A DNA stretch of 64,000 bases from Tigriopus japonicus. Lineage: Eukaryota; Arthropoda; Copepoda; Harpacticoida; Harpacticidae. The notes beneath the pieces were generated by a model. It was not told the origin of the DNA. It ran no database searches and was given only the letters and a program-made list of their open reading frames with translations. The stretch is taken from contig CM021320.1 in the NCBI GenBank assembly GCA_010645155.1, positions 832,908 through 896,907 of the forward strand. Reading direction: 5' to 3'. Shown here piece by piece: positions 1-15,000 of the stretch (positions are counted from its first letter, which is position 1; each line of letters starts with the position of its first letter). Position numbers and translations under genes: made by a program.

Positions 1-3000
1 TAATGTGCTATATACAGAAGAGGCCCCGGATCTTTTAAAGAACATTTGTGCGGAATTCTTAGACTTTTGAATGTAGTGCATTGGCTCAAAGGCTACGGAA
101 CCCTGAATGGACAAAAAGAAACTGGAGTCGCAGTTGTTTTTCGAAGCTTTGTTTAGTGTTTGTCCTGATCCCAAGAGCTTTCCTTATCTTAATCCCATCA
201 AAAGCCTCTCATGGACCACATAAAGGTTCTCATAGTTCTAGAATTTCACAAGCTCCATTGCCTTGGACGTTGAAGATTGCTTCCATTGGTTAGAACGTGA
301 TGTTCCCAGAGTGGATCTTGCAAATATTTGCTCGACCTCTATTTTCCATCAAGCTTTCGGGAACCGCGGATGAGGTCCAAAAGTCTTCTTCTGTTGACTC
401 TTTGATCTCAGATTCCCCTCATCAGCACCAATACCAAGCTCTAATGGTTCAATGGACTAAGAGATCTCAAACACTCCACAAGGAATAACTTTGACAGGCA
501 AGGTGTTCCAGCGAAAGATGGAACATTTCGGAATTCAGATGAGAACATGAAAGTGCATTGATTTATCACAACACGCGCTGTTGGAATATCCGTTTGGCTG
601 AGTCGAATTTGATTCTTCAGTGTTCAGTGGTTATCAGAGAACCATAATCAAAAAGAGACATGTGGCTCGCTGATGTGTGAGCAACGAGCATATTGATATC
701 TCGATTCTGAATCTTCAGCCTTGGGCTTACGGTACCATTTCCAATGAACAGACGACGACAACGACGACGCCCATCTGATAATGGGAACCAAATTTATCTC
801 CCTTAATGTGATGACAAGGACGATAATCAAAATGAACCTCATTTGAAAATGGTTCATTACGAGGACAAGTTTTTGTCAATTCCCTGCCAATTCATTCGAC
901 TTTTTGAAAGGGACAGCAAACTTGGTATTGAAGGGGGTTGAAAGGCTTTTAAGTGTGAATTAAGCGAGTGAGCAAGCAAACAGAGGGGAGGAGAAGGATA
1001 TCCTCTCAGTTGGAGGGGTTTTGCTTAAGGATGTAATGATACATTTGCAAACGACCGATGACAATGATTTCACGCCAAGTGATGACTTTCAATGAGAGGG
1101 TCCGTTGCAACTTCCACTCAAACGGAAGGGTCCCTTCAAAAAAGGAAGGTGAGTCAAGTCAAAGCCTTACCGAGAATGGAGAGCGAGCTTGGCGTCGTTG
1201 GGGATGATGATGATCATGTTAATTTGCTCAGGACAACGGAACAAAAGTGGGAAGCCGAAAGTGAGAGTTGGCAAACCCTCCATAGAATGTATCTTTTTTC
1301 TCTTTTCGTTGCAGCTTGGTAGAGACTGTAATCTTGAATTTGCATGATTTTGCCACCTTTTTCTGTGGAAAGAACAGGAGTCTGGAATGAAAACCTTCTT
1401 GGTTTAATAATAGGAGTCTATCTCCCCAAAAAGAGCAATGCACAGTCTTCCCTCGTTAGCCATAAGGTTTCCAGATGAGTACAATCAATATTTGGCACTT
1501 GAACAAAGCCAAAGAGGTGTTATCGCCTGGTGGATTCCCCCTCTCAAAATGGTCCCAAGAGAAGTCCCCTGGGAGACCACAGATGAGTGGATGTAGAATT
1601 TCCAAAGAGAAGCAAGATGCCCTCGAGATTTGTTGTCATTTGTCAGGGTGGAGATTTCGAACTTTCCCAGGTTCAGCTCAAAGTGCCATTTTATGGCATG
1701 GCGAGGAGCACTAGGCTCCTAACGTCAATCTGGTCTTCACACATCCGTGGTCTCAGACCAGAAGAAATGCTCCGCCAGAATTAATATAATGACTTGGGTC
1801 CATCCTTTATTGGCAAATGAAAGTAATCCCTGAAGAGATCCGAGATGGAGATTCCGCGATTTAGCCATAAAAGGGCGCCAAGACTCGTATGCCCATGATA
1901 TTCATTTAAACAAATGAAACCAAACGAATACGATGACAGGGGTGAGGCTGCAAGGATTGGAAATGTCATTCAAACACGCTAATCCATCCAAGATACACTG
2001 GCATATAAGTATAAACGAACAAGTGTCAAAATGGCAACACTGATGTTTGTTGTCAAAACGCAGATCCTTCGACGATATTGTCCATCTGCTTGATTTAACC
2101 GATTGGATGAGGCATTTTCCTCGAATCCATGTTGAATGTTAATAGCTCTCAAATTGGACCATGAAATTTGTTGGAAATGCTCTCCTCATTGTGCATTAGA
2201 TAACAAGCTTCAATGGGTTATGAAATCGGAAACCCGTTGTGGGAGCACACTCAACATATGGCACACTCCGCACACATTCATTGGTATCCTGATTTGTGCC
2301 ATTTGCTTGTTCAGACCCAACATATTGGCGATTTGGTGGTCATGTTCAATGTGGCTGAATGAAAACTACAAACCCTCTCTTTCAATGATGCCATAAATCA
2401 CAGGTACAGAGGAAAAAAGCATGACAATCGTTCAGTTCCATGCATGGTCCAACATACACATGTATAGGTATATTTCCAATTTGAATCTCTTTCTCAAGTG
2501 TCGGAGCCCTTGTGCGATGCAGGAATTGATTTGTTACTTTCGCCCCAAGAAAGTGAGTTGTCGAATGGCCCATTTTTCTTGCTCATGACCAAGAATTGAA
2601 ATTCCGCCGCCGCAATTGAAAGATTTATGTTCACCCAAATTAGCTCTCCATAGATAGACGAGACCGAAGAGTGCGAGAGAGAAAAAGAAGAAGGAATACG
2701 AATAAGAAGAAGAGGAGGAGGAGAAGGTGAACAAGATGTTGTTGGCCGTTTGGATCCTCCTCCTCTTCCCTCTCTCTCCATATTGGTCCTTCTGTGTCCC
2801 TTGAAAAGGTGTCGGACGTAAGTGCTACAACCCAATTTAGAAATGGAAGCCTCTCGTTGCCCAGTTCTTCTACCATTTGATGGCTGTTGGACTCTGAGAG
2901 AGCCTCCAAAAGAGGTCAGAAGCCTGAGTGAGGTAAATCATCTTGAGACGCATTGTATTGGTTTTAATGAGAAAATTCCATCTTCTTTCACGGAAACCAA

Positions 3001-6000
3001 AAGCCAAGGAACGCCAAGAAGAATTAATAACGTCTCACCATTGAAACTTGATGACAAAGCATTGTTTGTAAAGAGAGAAATGACTCTCATATGACTTCAA
3101 AGCAGACCTCACCCACCATAGCAAGGCACCCGAACTCCCGAAACCCTTCACCGTCTTCATGTACTAGTATGTACTCCCCTCTCATTATTATTATTATCGT
3201 TACTAGTAGCAATTCAACTACAACTACTACCTGATGATGGCAGGTACTATTGTACTACTATATGGACAGCTCCCCTCTTGTTCCCCCGCTATCTTTCATG
3301 CCAATTTAATGACTTGTTTTCAAGAAAACCCTTTTCATTATTTTTTCCTCTTTGGCTTGTCAAAACGCCAAGGCAGCCAATATCTCTTTATCGCCTACAA
3401 AAGGGTTTTGGATTTCTAGATTTCGTTATGGAGCGTGTTGTCACGACAATTTATGCTTCGAGTACTCGGCAAAGACCAATCGAACTATCTCCATTTCGAT
3501 TATTACATCGAATTACCCTTTATTCCAGTTGGTAAGAAATCATTTAATAGTGGGTTTCCCTGTTTACGGATAGTTCTTTAACAAAACAATTGTTCGGAAA
3601 CCTATTGAATACCACCCACTGGTCAACATGTCCGCGAGGAAACTAATGAAATATGTGTCCGTCAAGAGTTCTGTACAACATATTGAACCTGGTTGCACAA
3701 TACCTCGTATTCTTAATACCATTGTTAAGTATTCCTTGCGCAGACACAATATTCCATCTTCAGCGATATGTTAAAAAGAAACTATTTGCAAGAGAAATTG
3801 CACTTCTTCATCCTCGTGGTGTTGACCATGGTCGCATGCCTTTGGTTGGCCAGGCCATGGTCAAAATGAATGAAATTACAGCCTTGAGAAAATGATGCCA
3901 CAATTTGGACACGTGAGCTGTGATGAAGAGATTTCTTTTGAGCAGACCACCTTGGAACTTGAATCGCTCAGGGTTTCATTTTGAGGGTGAAGTAGGATTG
4001 AAACTCAGTTAGATGATATCGTTGGTCCTTTTTTCTGGAATGCATGAGCGGATGTGGTGGTCATTGTTGAAAATAGTCAAGATCAAATCATTCCAAAGAA
4101 GTGGTTGGCCAACCCTTTAGCTTGATTCTCCGGCTACTGGGGGTTTCATGTCCATGACGGAAGTGTGACGAATCGAAGTAATGAAAAGTACGAGGCTTCC
4201 TTTTCATCAGTAATTGTTAGATGGAGCCAACAGACAAGCCTTCCCCCCGAAAACAGCCCAAATTCAAGTAACTAACTCATCATCTGAAGTGCGGTGTCTC
4301 TAGCACATAGTGGGCGTGACCACCTACCCAGTCTCTTGATATTGTCCAGGATTGTTAGGGCGCATGGATCTAGGACCGTAGCCCGAAAAGCAATGTTAGC
4401 CTAAAACACCTCAATTATTGGGTGAGCCTCGAGCTTCCAAATGATGTCCCAAAACCTCTTTGCGCACATGCAACCAACCAAGCGAGCAAATCCACGGCCA
4501 TGTCGACGAGGGATTTTCATTTACAAAATGTGAGCTTTTTTTTCTCTCTCGTCCTCATCAAGAATTGAATGAATGAGGAGCCGAGAGAAGTCGTGTTCAA
4601 CTCTTCACGATCCACGGACTCATCAGTGGCATGGAAGTTGAAGAACCACAAGAAGAAGACGTTTAAGGGGCCAAATTTTGACCAATTTCCCATTCGTTCG
4701 GGTCCGAACTGAATGGGTTAAGTGAACAAAAATGGGTTTCCTCTGTCCAATTCTGCTTGTGTTTTGAGGCACAATCTTTGAGCATGGCGAATCAAGATGA
4801 GATTGTTTGAAATTCCCTGAAAATTCAGTTTCTGACAATTTATTGCCCATGGTGAATGAGCTTCAAGTGTGCGAGAGAGAGCAAAGCAAACAGGAAAGAA
4901 AGAAAGAAAGACAACGAGGGACTGTTTCTCCTATTAGTGAAATGTCGCATTAAAACGCCGTTTCTAACAGATTTATCGCATTCACATTTGCAAATGGAAG
5001 AGTGATAAGAAACTCGAGTGACTCGAGTCATGGAACAAGCGAATCCAACGTGTTTGAACGAGAACGGGAACAAGCTCGAGGTTGGTCGTTTTGTCGACAT
5101 GCGTCCTGGTCACATCTTGGAGTCGACGGAGATAGGTTCCACATGCTAAATCGAACGAATTAACATAGATCCACAATAAAGCAAGATCTGGAGCACACCT
5201 AGAGGAACAAAAATGGGACTTGATATCTCTGTTGTTCCTGTTCCGAGTCTGCTAAATGGCTCTTGCCAAACTCGTTCCATCACTCCACCAGAAGGGCTCT
5301 CACGAAACGGGCTCATGCTCGATTTTCCCCAATGTTCTTTGACATATTCCATTGGATGGAGAAACAAATGGATTCCAAAATCAATTCTGATCGTGGTCTT
5401 TTCCAATTCCAGTTTTTGCCACTGTTTATATCCGTCCCACCGGATCCCACTTCTATCAATGCCATGTTCCATCAACAACAATTGTCCGTTGGAAAACGGT
5501 CCATGGACAACTTTTAACCTTGACGCACAAAAAAGCGATTTCTTATCTTGACGTTTCTTTAGTTTAAATGTTCTTCTAAGGCTAAAAGTATTTCAGAATT
5601 GCATTTCATAAAATCTGAATCATATGGAAGAAGATATGAAATAGTTTCCTTCCATCCAGATAAAGGGTTGTCCGATTCGTTTCGTCAGAATTGGGATTGG
5701 ATTCGGAGAAGGGGCCTGAAAAACAATATTTGGAAGCGATTTCCCAGATTGTTTGCTGCAATGCGGCGAATGTCTTGAACGTCAATGACAACATAACAAG
5801 TTTCAATAATATTCAGTTGGCCGAGGTGAGAAAGAAGAAGCTCTGTCATTTTGATTGGTCGAAAAGAAAGCGCGAGGGGGGAAACTCAATCCATCAGAGA
5901 TTGTTTTTCACTGCAAGAATTTCATCCAACATGCAACCGAAAACACAAACCTCAGGAATAAAGCCACGCCAGGCAATCAATGGAGCCTACTTGAATACTC

Positions 6001-9000
6001 AATTGAGTCTTGGATAAAGGACCAAGTCTGGGTGAAATACGTTCAAGTGTATTCTTGAAGAGTTTGCATGCCGTGCTCCAAGTTCTTTCACTTTACACAA
6101 TAGCTTGACATTGTATTAATCATCCCAAGCGACTGCTCAAAAGACCTTTGTGGCCTAACAATTTCCAACGTTCCACGTGATAACCCTCTGAATGTGGTCC
6201 CTTCTCGGTAACTTCGGTGGTTGCCCATGTAAAACCCTTCGGACTATCCTGCATCATACGGACAATCAGGACCTCAATATGCTTGCTCTTGGGGTCGAGT
6301 AAATGAATAATTGTTACTTGTTATTGGGCTCATCATTTTTTATCCAGCAGATGCCAACGAAACGTCGGCAAAAAATGGCTCCTGACAGCATCAAGTGGTG
6401 GATTCCCCGAGTCCCAAGAGAGCAAATTGAATTGCCATGAGGATAAAAAACACCCATCTTGTTCCTCCCCACTTCAAATCAAGACCCTCACAACACTTGT
6501 ATCGCGCACAATCAATTCCAAACGATTTTGGCACGAGCTCATTCTCAAATAGCTATTTCCGCAACGATGTTTTGGAAAACCAAAAAAATGAAACTACATC
6601 ACAACAAATATTCTAGCATTCTTCCATACTGTGAAACTTATTTTGACTTCTCTACCTTCCTTCAACCAACATAAACTAATATTTAAAGTATAAACTGTCA
6701 TTAACTATAATTTTTGAACTAGTAAACTAACAATTTTGTTGTAGTCCACGAGATTCCTTCTTGAAATTAACTTAATAAAAATGAGGTATGGCTTATTTGG
6801 TTCAACTAGCAATCTGACTTCCATATAACCTCATTTGTCTTAAAAGTTCAGTTTTGAAGTGCAAAACACTTGAATCCTTAAACAGCTTTTGAATCCTCTA
6901 AAAAGAAAATTTGTGCGATCCCGGGAAAAACTGCTTTCGTGATGCTCATTATATTTGCGCACTCGCCTATGAACAGATGCAAAACGAAACACGGAAAGCG
7001 AGAAAGAGCGGCTCGAGTTAAAGAAATCCACCTAACTGTCGTGGTCCTCTGAGGATTGTTGACATCATTTAGCGGCTCGCGCCTCATTGTTCATTTGCTC
7101 ATTCTGCTCGAGCAAAGAGTCAACTCACTCGAGTAGGAACATGCATTGATCCCACTCATCCAATTGTTCGGAATAACAACGGTACCAATGAGCATTATCC
7201 AGGGAAAACCAACCAGGGGAGGAAGACCAGTTACCATCTCTTTAAACCGGCATCTCCCTGCAGCAGATGCTCGATCGGGATTCGAAAGCTTCCAAAAGCC
7301 AATGGATATCTAGATATCTCTCCCTGTGTCGCACTCTTTGATGAGGACAGAATGACGAGGTGGTAGAATCTAGACAACCATGGCTTTTTGACTTGTCATC
7401 AATTAGTTATGTTCTTGAGTCGGCATTGTACGTAAAAAGGCGTGATTTGTGGTGTCGAGAGCAACATATGGATTGTGGAGAATTGATAATTGGCAATTCA
7501 TTGGCAATTTCAAAGAGAATGCGGTTTTGAAACCTCGGTCCAGATCGGTAGAGATTGATTCAAGTAAAAAATAATAATACATCGAACAACCCGAAGTCGT
7601 TCAACCGAAGGCGTAGGAGCCATCAAGAGAGCCATGGAGTATTTCACTCGAGGCAAAGGGAATCTGAAACACCACCATTGCTCACAGCCTCACTCACACA
7701 CACAACATTGGCTTTATTGCAAAAACAGAGCTTTTTTCCATGCAATGGAAGCAGTCAAGTTCTTTACTATCATGAGATGTCAATCTTTTTCTCTTCCACA
7801 TTCTTCCCATTCACAGGGTGGCATAGAACCTCAAATATTGTTGATTCTGGTAGGGTGGGTTTTAGAACCATACACTATTTTCATGCAGAGAACTTACATA
7901 TTAGTTTTGTAGTAAGGAAAGAAGATACCAAAGGAGGTAAAAGCATAAAAGAAGGCACCCGGTAGACAAGGAACCTCCCTCTCTTAATTTTTAAGGGGGA
8001 AAATAATGAAAAGGTATCCTTCTCACGACATTTGCGTCAAGTGGCAAGCGACAAGTCTAGATAAGCCGTACAACCTCACATACTGTATATACCCTTCTGG
8101 CACAGAGTTTGTTTGATATCCGCAGAGCAACTGGGGGAACTCCTTTGGATCTGGGCTACACAGACAACCAAGGGGTCGTCTCTAGTCAAGGTATACCATA
8201 CCAAGTGAGGCTCCAAATCGAGAGCTCTTTGGTCTGATGTTTAGCGGATATGCATGTGGACCGTGGTGCCAAGCTGTCTGGCAGAATCGTATCAATTTGT
8301 GTGAAATGAACAAAACTCAAAGTGGAAAACACAAAGAAGACTTCAAAATTGTTTCCTCTCGAGAGTGACAGACTCGACTAGTTGTTCCGGTATGATTGAA
8401 GTGACAGTCACAATCGGTTAATGAATGGCAAAAATGATTGGCTAATGATAGTAACTCAGATTTGACAAACCATTTTTTCGCACTTGTGCAAAAAATACCC
8501 ACACTAAATTTATACCTTTTGTAAAATGTGTTTCAAAGAGAGATGCCTAACACTGATTTGAGGATTTGAGGGGCGTGAATGATGGAGGATTCGTTAATTT
8601 AAAAATGAAAGCTTAATTTCAACTTCTTGATGTGAGCAATCAGGAGGCTTCAAAAGTTTTTTAGTGAGCTCATTTCCGAGGACATTTTCCATGAAGTTAA
8701 ACTTTTAGTGTGAACGAAAATGTCAATCTCCATGAACTTGACAAATGCCTTCTGACAAGCCTAATCCTCGGCCAATTAAGGTCCAACAGTGTCCAATTAT
8801 GGGAATAATCTTGGCATCACTGGGCTCTTTGGTCAATGGACCAGCCCTGCCCTTTTCAAAAATTGGCTGTTTTGGCTGAAGCAACATAATTCAACCTAAA
8901 TCCTAAATCAATAACTTAGGGGACCGGTTTATTTGGTACTAGCTATGACTTCCAAGAATGATTGTGAATGAGAAAAATTGAGTCTCGGCTTCAAACATTT

Positions 9001-12000
9001 TTCAACGTTCTGAATATGTTGGCATAATTAGAAATTAGCACATGCTAACGTCCAAAATTTATTTTTCCTCTAGTAGTCATCACTTGAAATCGCCGTGTTT
9101 TCCACGCACTTGCATCTAGGACAGTAGTAGGAGCTCAAACCAATCTGATGATGATAAATTGGACCCCTCAGAAAAGTTGGTCCAATTTCCAAGCCTTCAT
9201 TAATGGAACCCAAAATGCGGGTTTTGATGACTTTTCACTTGTGTGTCATTTTGAACAACAGTGAGAAGTTAATAGCTTCGCTTTGCCAAAAGTTCTTCTA
9301 CTGAAAAAAAGAGATTTTCATTTGATTGATCTTTTAGAGTAGAAGGAAAAAGTTTCGTCATTAACACATTCTACCGGCTTTTGAATGAGAAGTGGCCAGC
9401 TAACCCGGCGTTTTCAATGGAATATGATGGATTTGAAGTATAAATTTACATCAAATTATCCCGTCCGAAATACCAAGTGGTTTTTCTCGACACTTATGTC
9501 GAGAACTTAGTCTTTAAATCACGACCCCAGCCACCATGATATGATGGGTGAGTAATGAGCGTCGCTTTGGGCGTTTGTTTCCAGAAATGATATTTCATTA
9601 TGAAAATTTATTGGCCGCTCTCTTTGAGAGAGCAAGCTACTGATTACAGAGCTCAAAGACTCAAAAAAGAGTCCTGACCACGGCATGAAGACAGGAAATG
9701 GGAATGAATTGAGTCATCCACGCTGGTTTGGATTGGAATTTAATTCTAGATGTCTTCCATAACTGCTTGGGAATACCTTATTTCCAAAGGAAATCTTCAA
9801 AAAAAGCTCAAGGAGCTCCAACCTCGACATGACTTTTTCTTGCGAGTATAATTAAGTTGAGCTTTTACCAAATGGACCAAATGTCAGCCGGAGGTCCTCG
9901 TCATCATCATCATCGTCCTCTTGACTGACAAATATCAAAATCAAATTTAGAACCCATCCTCCAATAGCTTCACTTGTATCGAAATAGGGCGAGCAACGAC
10001 GGTCGGCAAATGCCACAAATTATACGCTTCCAACTTGACTTTGCCCACAGTCATGTTTACTCTTCATCTAATGGTATTTATTGGGCAGGCGGACTTCCAT
10101 CACTTGAAGAGGAAAAGCCAAAATTATGACACCAAAACAAGTCCAACAACAGCCGGACTTCGACAATGGGAGGGGCTGGAGCACGCCCTTTCAGTCCACC
10201 TCCTGTAGGTCTTCATTGGCTTGTTTCGGTGTCGCTCGATCCCAATAATATTTACCCACTCAATCGCCCTTGTTCTCGGGCGGTGGTGAATGTTTGGTGA
10301 GAAGTTTGCTTTGAAAGGGTAGTAATAACTGATATTTTGCAAATAAAACCTCGCGTCCCTTGTAATCAAGTGGATTTCCTGCAATAAGTGTGCAAGAGAG
10401 TCATCGGTGAACGACAATCTTGTGAACGTCCGGATGGACTGACGGGGGTTTGATTTACTGGATACTAGATAAATTAGACAGCGTCAACGATCCTGAATCA
10501 GATTGAGATGCTATATGATCGTGTGTGTACTGTATGTGTGCAGCTAATGCTTCTCTTGAGTTAATTTCCTGCCCGGTGAAGAGAAAATCATAGCTTTGGC
10601 TAATGAGCCTAATGTTCAACACCAACAAAGTAGCCAATTAAGAGAGCATCAAGTCTTGAACACCAAAGATAGTCCTAGAATGGACACAGGCTATATATGT
10701 TTCACCTATTGGAAGTAATATAGAAGTCAAAATTAAAGAATGCTAAAGTTAAGCATGGCCATAGATTTCTAGACTCCAGGATTTCGGACAACTGACCGCT
10801 TGGTTGATAAAACAAATGGACAGACTTGTGGAAATAGATTACAAAGAGCTTTTTTTCGTAGCTAAAAGATGACGGATTTATATCCACTCCATAGAATGTC
10901 ATTCGATATAACAGATAGTGGTCAAATAATGTTCTATTGACCTGTTCTATCTACCGAAGAAAAGAAATGTTGATATCCATGACGTCATACAAGGCCAAAC
11001 AAGTACTGAAATCAAGGTTTAGCAATAGAGAGGGTTACACAATTTAGTTACCGTTAGAAGTACAATATTTCGAGATTCCTCCGTGAACGAACGGCTAAAA
11101 TTTTCTCTTTGAAACCCTCGAATAGTTCTACTTTAAACCTTATTAAAGTTATTATTGAGTCCAATCATTCACTCTATTAACCTCTCTGCTTCCAAGGGTC
11201 ACGCCCTTTCATACAGGATAAAGATAATCTATTTAGTCCTTTGTCGACTCAATTTCCACTCAATTACCAGCCCATATGATATTGAAGCTGTTTGGGAGTT
11301 TAATCTCATTTCCAGGACCATGATGACTTTGTTAGTGAGCCAGTTGGTTTGTTGGTTGGTTTGTGGGTTCACGCTTTCCGTGACGGAGAGCCATGAGCTT
11401 CAAGCACTACATTCTATGTACTACATACATACGTACGTCTGGCTTGCCATTGGCGGAGAATTCCATTGGGTTTGACTCCTCTGTCTTCGTGTTCGAGACT
11501 CGTTTTCTTGGCTCAGGAGGAGATTTTTCTGGCAAAGTGATAAATCACATCAAAGTGGCATTAAAATGATGATCAAGTGGAAACTGGCATGACTGGGCTC
11601 CACATCCATCCCGTCAGCCAACCAACCAACCAACCTATCCAGTACCTTCCTACATCCTTCATTCCCTCGCCAAGGTGTGCTCATAAGGGTAATGTATCAG
11701 AAGTGGGAAGCAATTACAACTTTTAATTACTCCTCAAAAAATTCATTTGTTGGGTTTGTGAGTAAACAGAGTAAGAGCAATTCAGAAAGGCGTCGTCTGC
11801 TCTCTCATCATTGGGTTTGTCTTATTCTGGAGGCATTCGATGAATTTGGAAGCCTGGCGTCAAAGTAGCAAGTCATAATGGGATGATGCCTCGATGCGTG
11901 TTATCGCAAGAAACAATCACAAGACGACCCCTGTCTGCCCTTCGCCCATTGGGCCGAAATGATCTCATTCTGATCGGAAAATCAAGGCAATCTCTCTTTC

Positions 12001-15000
12001 ATGACTTTATTTATCACCCCACTTTACGACCAAGAACCAATCCACTTGGACTTGGAAGTAATGAAATGGCAAACTCCAAAGCTTCAATTTCGTCGGGTTA
12101 GTTCGTTTTATGTCGTGGAACATCATGACGAATGCGCGGAAAAGCAAGGATAAGATCAAGGAGTCGCTTTCGAGCCACCGACCAGAATTTGGGCCAAGTT
12201 CCTGGAAGATTGGATCGGACAAGATATGAGTTGGTATAAGGGCGTGAACCTTATCTTGACACTTGAACGTGATGAAGTAGTAACTGAGAGTACAGTACTA
12301 GGAGTGAACGCTTTCCAATCAGTTTTTCAGAGCCCAAGTATTGACATGCAAAAAAATGGTTGGTTTTCGGGGATTTTGAAGCCCGGTTGGGGGGTTGAGT
12401 CTGACATCCAAGCAAGTCTTCAATCAATAACTTCTCATCACTTGGTGTTGAAGTAACAATTTCGGTCATTATCTTGATCGATCAATCGATTTTGCCACAC
12501 CAAATCCACAAGATCCACCGAATCAAAGGCCATTATCAATAATCATTCTCATAGTTTCGAATGGTCCTCAAATTATATTGCTTACCTCATGGACGGGGTG
12601 CTCGAAAATAAAAACAAAACGGCACCTAAAACCCTGGGTGAAGTGAAACTGCGTAGACAAAGTGGGAAAGAAAAATTGCCTTTTAGAAATTCTTTTCTCA
12701 TGAGAGTCATAACGTGCAAAATCGCTGGAAGTCATCGCTTCCAATGAAAGAAATTTGATTCAACCAATATGCCGGTTGTCATACCCGACCTACTCTCACA
12801 TTTTGTTTAAAGTTACCTATTTGATGCTCGTTAATTCTTAGTAAGCTCGCAAAAAGTTCTTTTTTCATTTGTCCATTATTTGGGCAAAAAAAGCCGTAAA
12901 TATGTGAACAGAGAAGGTAGGTTATTTCATGCTTGAAAACGAACTCTTGAAGATTGGTCGGGTACGTGGATGAAATTGAGAAGGAAACATTCTTTGTATG
13001 TAATGTTCAATTGTGGCAGTTGTCAACAGAATAAATGAAATAAATGGCTTTTCCTGCGGTTTTTTGCTCCACAAACACGGCCACCAACCATTCGAGTCCG
13101 AAACCATCATCATCATTTCCAGTCTAGGCAAGATGGTGGAAAATAATGGATTTAATAACACCCCAGAGCGGCCTAAAGAATCCCAATTCGACTTAATCGA
13201 GCCTTCAATATTGATTGTCGTTCCCAATCTCTCCCTCTCGCTCTGTCTGTCTAATTGAAGTCGGCAAATTAATCACGGCTTCATTTGTTTCGAGTTCTGT
13301 GACAAGCACAAAATTCAGAGTATCTTTCTTTTGCAGCACAGCAATTGTTCGTTGTACATAAAGGATCTACGAGCAGGGGAGGTTCTTTCCGAAACAATAT
13401 GATCCAATTGCATTGAGAACAGGACAACCAATGAATTCCCTCCGAATGGACCAGCAATGAAAAAGCCCAGGGTTTTATTGCTTCGTAAAACCTCTCTTCG
13501 AGTTCTCGTCTAGTACGTATGGCACTGCCTGTACTTGCTGGTGCCATGACTGCTTGTCCACCTACCTTTGGATCCATGAGAAAACGAGGAACAGAAGAAG
13601 AACACGAGGAGATACCTCCCTTTTGCTTCCAAACCCCCGGTAGAAAGAAAGCTATGAACTTTGGTTGGGATTAGTTAAACTCTTCGAGGTTCTCTCGACA
13701 AACCAAATATTCTGAGACAGGAATGTTTCCAAGTCAATAATCCGATTTTATGTAAAGATTTTGAAAAATTCTGAGTTTGTTTCAGACAGGTTTGAGAGCA
13801 GTTTTTTTTAATTTTTAGGAATCCCTGCCGGATGAGGTCGATTTCTCGTTCATGGCACAGCTGCCAAGTTCACTCAAGGGTCTTGCCTGGAATCCGGAAT
13901 GATCTTTTCCTCCTTCCCCAATGGAGGGTTCAATTCCATAAAAGGTATATAGATATATTTAATACTGCCATATTGGGCCAAGAAGGATAATAAAAGACGG
14001 GGGAAAACCGAGCCGTTGGAGTGGAATTCGAAGTCAATTTGGCCTTCTACTCCTCTCGCTCTTTGTTCTCTCATTGTGTCTCAACGGTCGAAAGTGGAAC
14101 ATTTATCCTCATATTTGCTCCATGGAACATTTCAGCGTCTCGAGCAGCCAGATCAAGAAGAGCAGGCTTTTTCAACGAGACTCTGAGAAATCCCTGCCCG
14201 AGTTTGGCTTTGGAATGGTCGCTTGCCAAGGAATGATTATGATGATCTTTACAGATGAGTGGACCGACATCCTAACTGTGGTACCTGTCCGCCGCCCTCT
14301 TATTGAGACATCAACCCCTTTTGAATGGGAATTATGAACTTTGTTGGGGTTGCGTCACCTTTATTATTGGTGAGCTTTCAGAGATCGCACATCAAAGACA
14401 CCGCCACACTCGCTTTGTATCTCTATTTTCAACTGATTCATTTTCACGCCAAAACGAGATCATCTCGGGGATGGGACCCTTGAGCACAAGCTGGACACGA
14501 TTGAAGTACCGAATGAAGCGCACCTATTTTTAGGGTCAATTTGAATCATCCGACAAACAAATCACCCCAAGGTGCTAGATCATTGACGCCCCGTGAAACC
14601 TTTGACTTTGGAATATCCGAAAAAAACACATACAAAAAGCGAGAGCAGGGCAAAGAATTTCACTCCCATGAATGCCATACTTGAGTGGGCTAAGTAGCTC
14701 TACAGGGCTTTATTTACGCCAAGCATGCATGAGTAATTGCACAATTAATTTAGACACATATGCTGAACGCCTCCTCACAATTAAAACAATCGTACTCACT
14801 CGACTTCCAACAATTCTTCGTCTTTCAAGTTTGGAATTGCCTCTGGAGCTCTATTTCCCGCCAGTGTCGCCACCATCGCCACTTTAAAAGTCGCTCCAGG
14901 CCAGAGATTCGATGACGGACGGGAGAAAAAACGAATTTTCGACGGCGATCCCGATCCGACGATGGCGTAAACGACCACGACGGGGGGTGAGGTTGCGAGA

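Noticed and set aside
2494..2909. Minus-strand Ser/Leu/Glu-rich open frames
   Set aside because: They arise from purine-rich simple sequence and have mutually exclusive frames.
7555..7965. 136-residue plus-strand open frame
   Set aside because: No ATG at its reported start, low-complexity Ser/His/Arg composition and no homologous motif.
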